Shown here: in pieces, positions 60,657 to 64,000 of the stretch
Numbering within the stretch: the first letter of the stretch is position 1
Layout: each line of letters begins with the position of its first letter
NCBI RefSeq assembly: GCF_037975245.1
Contig: NC_092565.1
Span: forward strand, 15,591,499 to 15,655,498
DNA: 64,000 bases
From: Apostichopus japonicus
Taxonomy: Eukaryota; Echinodermata; Holothuroidea; Aspidochirotida; Stichopodidae
Reading direction: 5' to 3'
Translations under genes and position numbers: made by a program
The notes under the pieces: model-generated
What the model was told of the DNA's origin: nothing
The model's database searches: none
What the model saw: only the letters and a program-made list of their open reading frames with translations

Positions 60657-60934
60657 TTATGTTTGTAGGCAAAAAAGCCAACTTTTTATATAAAATACAC
60701 ACAAGAAAATCATTCCCTTCATATATGTACACAGACTCATAATTTTAACACCTTGCCTCCAAAGATGATTTCACCTACGTTGCCACTGATCAGCCCACCC
60801 ATTCATATTAAGTGACATACAAATATTTCTCAGCATTATTATAACAACTGTATCTAAGACTTACTATGTATATTACTATATATGACACCCCTATTGTCCC
60901 TCCCCACCCCCCTGAGCCCCATTGCGAGCCCCCG

Positions 60935-61139
60935 TTAATTACCCACTAACGAATACAAATTTTCAGGATCTTCCGGATCAAGTTTAGGGGTCTGTTTTGG
61001 TCCTGGTGGGTTAATCTTGAGGTCCTGGCCAATGCTGTCATAATTCGGATTCACTTCCACCACCATCTCATCACCGGCTGCCTGGATTGGTTTTGTGATT
61101 GGTGTTACTTCTTGGTAGATTGAGAGTCCCTCCGAGTTA
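60935..61139 (-). CDS. Terminal coding exon of an unidentified protein with tyrosine signalling motifs
   Basis: 205 nt after the acceptor TGCTTATATTTACAG; enters in phase 2 and ends TAA. It encodes about 68 residues beginning NSEGLSIYQEVTP and ending DPENLYSLVGN. SIYQEV fits the ITIM consensus (S/I/V/L-x-Y-x-x-I/V/L); NPNYDSI contains an NPxY motif, a PTB-domain or endocytic signal; and NLYSLV is a third Y-x-x-hydrophobic site. The rest is Pro/Asp/Lys-rich and looks disordered. This is typical of the cytoplasmic tail of a type I receptor or of an adaptor. No transmembrane or extracellular exon was found upstream (61.2-64 kb), so the family is unknown. The in-frame Met codon 44 nt upstream of the acceptor is probably intronic. 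Confidence 0.65.
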
Positions 61140-64000
61140 CTGTAAATATAAGCAATAATGTTTAACAATAAGATACCAGCCATCTAACACTGTAGAGATA
61201 AGTTAACCAAATACATGCTGAACCATCAAGTAGGTCTACCTGTTTAGGTCTATCATATCACAATGTCACATACGTTGAACTGTTTTTTTGATGTACGCCT
61301 ATTTATAAATATTTTATATTTATACTGGTTTAAAATAAAACCAAATCGAAATGCCAATACTCCAACGAGTCAAATTTTCTGAAACATTTTCATTCAATTT
61401 GTGTTTGGGGTCCTCACAGTAATTTAGCAATGAAATATAATGAAGGACGATCCAAGGCTCTTCAAAATAAATTTGTCATCAACAAAAAAATGACGGTATC
61501 AATCTTCAAGATGCCACAAAACAAGAGTGATAAAGGCATTGACACTTGTCTAGCATAAATCATGTCAAATCTTGAGTGTCATTTAATATCCAACGTTACA
61601 TACTCCTGTTTATTACGTTCACCTACAAAAGTATCTGGGATAAAATCCTAAAGATTTGATTCACTTTTTCGTAGTGGTATTCCTGTGGCACGTTGTGGAG
61701 CTTCACCGAGATATCGGGAAAGCTCATCAATGAAACAAAATTTACAAATTCCTCTGAGAAATTTCAAATCGTAAAGGCCACGCTTTTTAATGTCAAATTT
61801 AAAAAATTGTCTTAATGGCCTCTGTAGCTTCAGCGTTACTGGCTTTTAGTCCGGTGCACTGTGTGGATTCTGAATTAAAATCCTTGCTAACGAATCTAGT
61901 CATTTGTGGATGATAAGAACAAAGAGGATGATACGTGTAGGCTTATCAAATATGTGTAGCTGATTATAAATCTGTGCCGTGTCTAAAAGTATAAATGATT
62001 GATTGATTTATTGGCTGATGGATTTAGGATATTTAAACTGAAAGATGACAAATGAACACAAAACCTTCTCTAATATGCCCTAATCTACTTTCTCTACTAT
62101 TCTGTGATACGCTAACCTGTGTGATATTACTGATAAGGTATGATTAGGCCTATACTGTGGATGGACAGAGAGTAGGAAGTAGGTACATGAAGGTCAAAGG
62201 TTAATGGTGCTGAGGGAATGAAAAGATGATGACGGAGTCAGGATATTTCAAGCCATAGCCACTTGCCATAGATTTTAAAGTGCAAACTGAAATTGCTAAA
62301 AGATTTCAAATTAATTTCTCTTTGAGTCTGACCCACTTAAAAGTTATGCACAGACACTGAGGAATGTTCCATTAGATATTTGAATGTCCAAGGGTGAAAA
62401 ATGCTTTCGAGTGTGACAGTGACCGCAACCTTGGTAAAATTTTAGCAAATCATTCTTTGAAATTCTAGCATAATTTGGATAATTTCTGATAAACTAGCTT
62501 GAAGGCATACTTTGGGTGATGATCTTAGCTTATATCCTATATAGATGACAACATTCTGTTCCCTTCAAAACATAACATTAATACCAAAGCTACAAAACGT
62601 TTAATTTGTTACATGACATTAAATGAAACCACTGCTTAGACCAACATAAAAGTATATTTTATTACCATTTTCCGTTTTTGAGAAAATACCCTTTTGACCA
62701 TTGAAAGCTACTCGCTTAAAATAGATTAGATGACACACTAATGTATTGCTATTAATATATTGTTGAAACGTTTCTACAACACATTTTATACCAATGTGTA
62801 ACATTAAAAACTACGGTGTAATGAAGTAAATAAATGTGCGATGTCCAGTGAGGTATTAGGTTTAATGGAAACACACATACAGTTAGTACACCACACCCAC
62901 ACTAGGCACACCCAGTTATGACCAATATACCTCACCTTATAGGTCAACATTTCTCTCACTGCAATCAAAGTACAGATTGGGATTCAACGATAATCATTAT
63001 AATTAATTATAATTCATGAACTCTATAACTGGGTATAATTTGAACCAAATAAATAGCATCCTGGCAAATCTTTAACTTTGGTAGAAAACAACTTGGCCGG
63101 TCACCTTGACACCATTGAAGGTCCTCAACATAAGCACAAAATCTTAGCATGATAAAAAAAGACAGGCTTTCCATTGTATTTTCTTAGAGGCTCCGACACT
63201 TTTTATTATTCTAGACATACAGAAAAGAGTTCAAACTGAAAATGTGCCAGAGATGGTCTTGGGATCTCAGACTTGCTAACCATTATTTGACTTTCCTAGA
63301 ATATTTTTAGCAACCATTATTGGATTGATCATTATTATAACCTTAATTAATGGTCATCAGTTTTAATAAGCCCCAAAATATATTTAACCTGCTAAAATGT
63401 GCTGGAAGTTTGCACCGGTACTTCAAGTTTCCTTCAGGTTCTGGTCCTCTGTGTTGCATACCAGACGTTTGAGGAGTGCTAAACTAGGTATTTAAATGTC
63501 TCACTATTGGTCAGTACTTTTAGAGTGGCAGTAAATTGCATGTTAAAATTGTAGTAAGGATGACTACAATCTGACTTTCTAGCATATTAAGGGGCAATGA
63601 TGACCTTAAATTATTGAGGATCTTATTAGGAGAGTTATAGGCATAGCTCTGGAGTTCAAGAGGAACTTAAAGGCATTGAAGACTCGCCCCAAACCACGTG
63701 CCACCCGCTGAAAACTTTCCGTTGCTTGCAAGTTACATTTTTTTCTCGTCGCTACAAAATGCAGAGGGTAATGAAACGTGATACCTTGTTATCTTTTATC
63801 TAGACCTGAGATGTCCATCGCTGCTATGTACACTGTGTTTGTATACTGTGCTGTAGGTATTGACCGTAGCTGTATGTATTGACTGTACACTAGTGTCTAA
63901 TTACCGATGGTATCAAGCTGTGAGTGTATTTTCTGGGACCGATGGTGGTGTCTAACACTTCTGTTACACCTAATCGAAACTAGGTCAGATTACCGGCATT
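61140..64000. other. Region upstream of the tyrosine-motif exon, probably intron or intergenic
   Basis: No exon is supported. An unexplained minus-strand open stretch of about 65 codons lies at 61650-61857. The last 350 bp resemble an interspersed repeat cut by the window edge but I could not confirm this. Confidence 0.4.

Noticed and set aside
1-64000. CRISPR arrays, operons, prokaryotic promoters or phage modules
   Set aside because: The window is clearly eukaryotic; tandem repeats here lack direct-repeat/spacer architecture, and no viral gene was recognised.

Overview
The window is eukaryotic nuclear DNA: intron-rich, AT-rich, with short coding islands in long non-coding stretches, consensus GT-AG splice sites and many small non-autonomous transposons. 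The gene set (a SLP-76/BLNK-type SH2 adaptor, a CCDC142 orthologue and a securin orthologue, all divergent from vertebrates) and the mix of hAT-like and foldback MITEs with a tRNA-derived SINE suggest a deuterostome marine invertebrate, most likely an echinoderm. That assignment is inference only.

Layout. (1) 1.58-2.32 kb, plus strand: the last two coding exons of an SH2 adaptor of the SLP-76/BLNK/CLNK family, with a poly(A) signal; its 5' part is outside or unrecognised. (2) 2.3-10.1 kb: intergenic, with short duplications and a G-depleted tract. (3) 10.44-48.33 kb, minus strand: a CCDC142 orthologue reconstructed as nine coding exons, all with matching phases, giving 1009 residues (950 if the 177-nt exon 3 is skipped). 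Its introns carry most of the repeats: four minisatellites, a triplicated block of about 160 bp, a five-copy MITE family, a hAT-like element and a LINE remnant. A possible 5' non-coding exon ends at 49.57 kb. (4) 49.1-53.7 kb: divergent intergenic region with a 330-bp inverted duplication, several perfect hairpins and a 275-bp MITE. (5) 53.72-56.45 kb, plus strand: securin (PTTG1 orthologue), five coding exons, 238 residues, with KEN box, D-box and a separase pseudosubstrate-like segment. (6) 56.5-60.9 kb: non-coding, with a tRNA-derived SINE. (7) 60.94-61.14 kb, minus strand: the terminal coding exon of an unidentified protein with an ITIM-like motif, an NPxY motif and a third tyrosine motif, probably a receptor or adaptor tail. 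(8) 61.1-64 kb: no gene recognised.

The genes are not a functional cluster. Securin is a cell-cycle regulator, CCDC142 is poorly characterised, and the SH2 adaptor and tyrosine-motif tail both suggest tyrosine-kinase signalling but lie 59 kb apart. Exon joins were made by eye from splice sites, phase and family similarity; no search was run.
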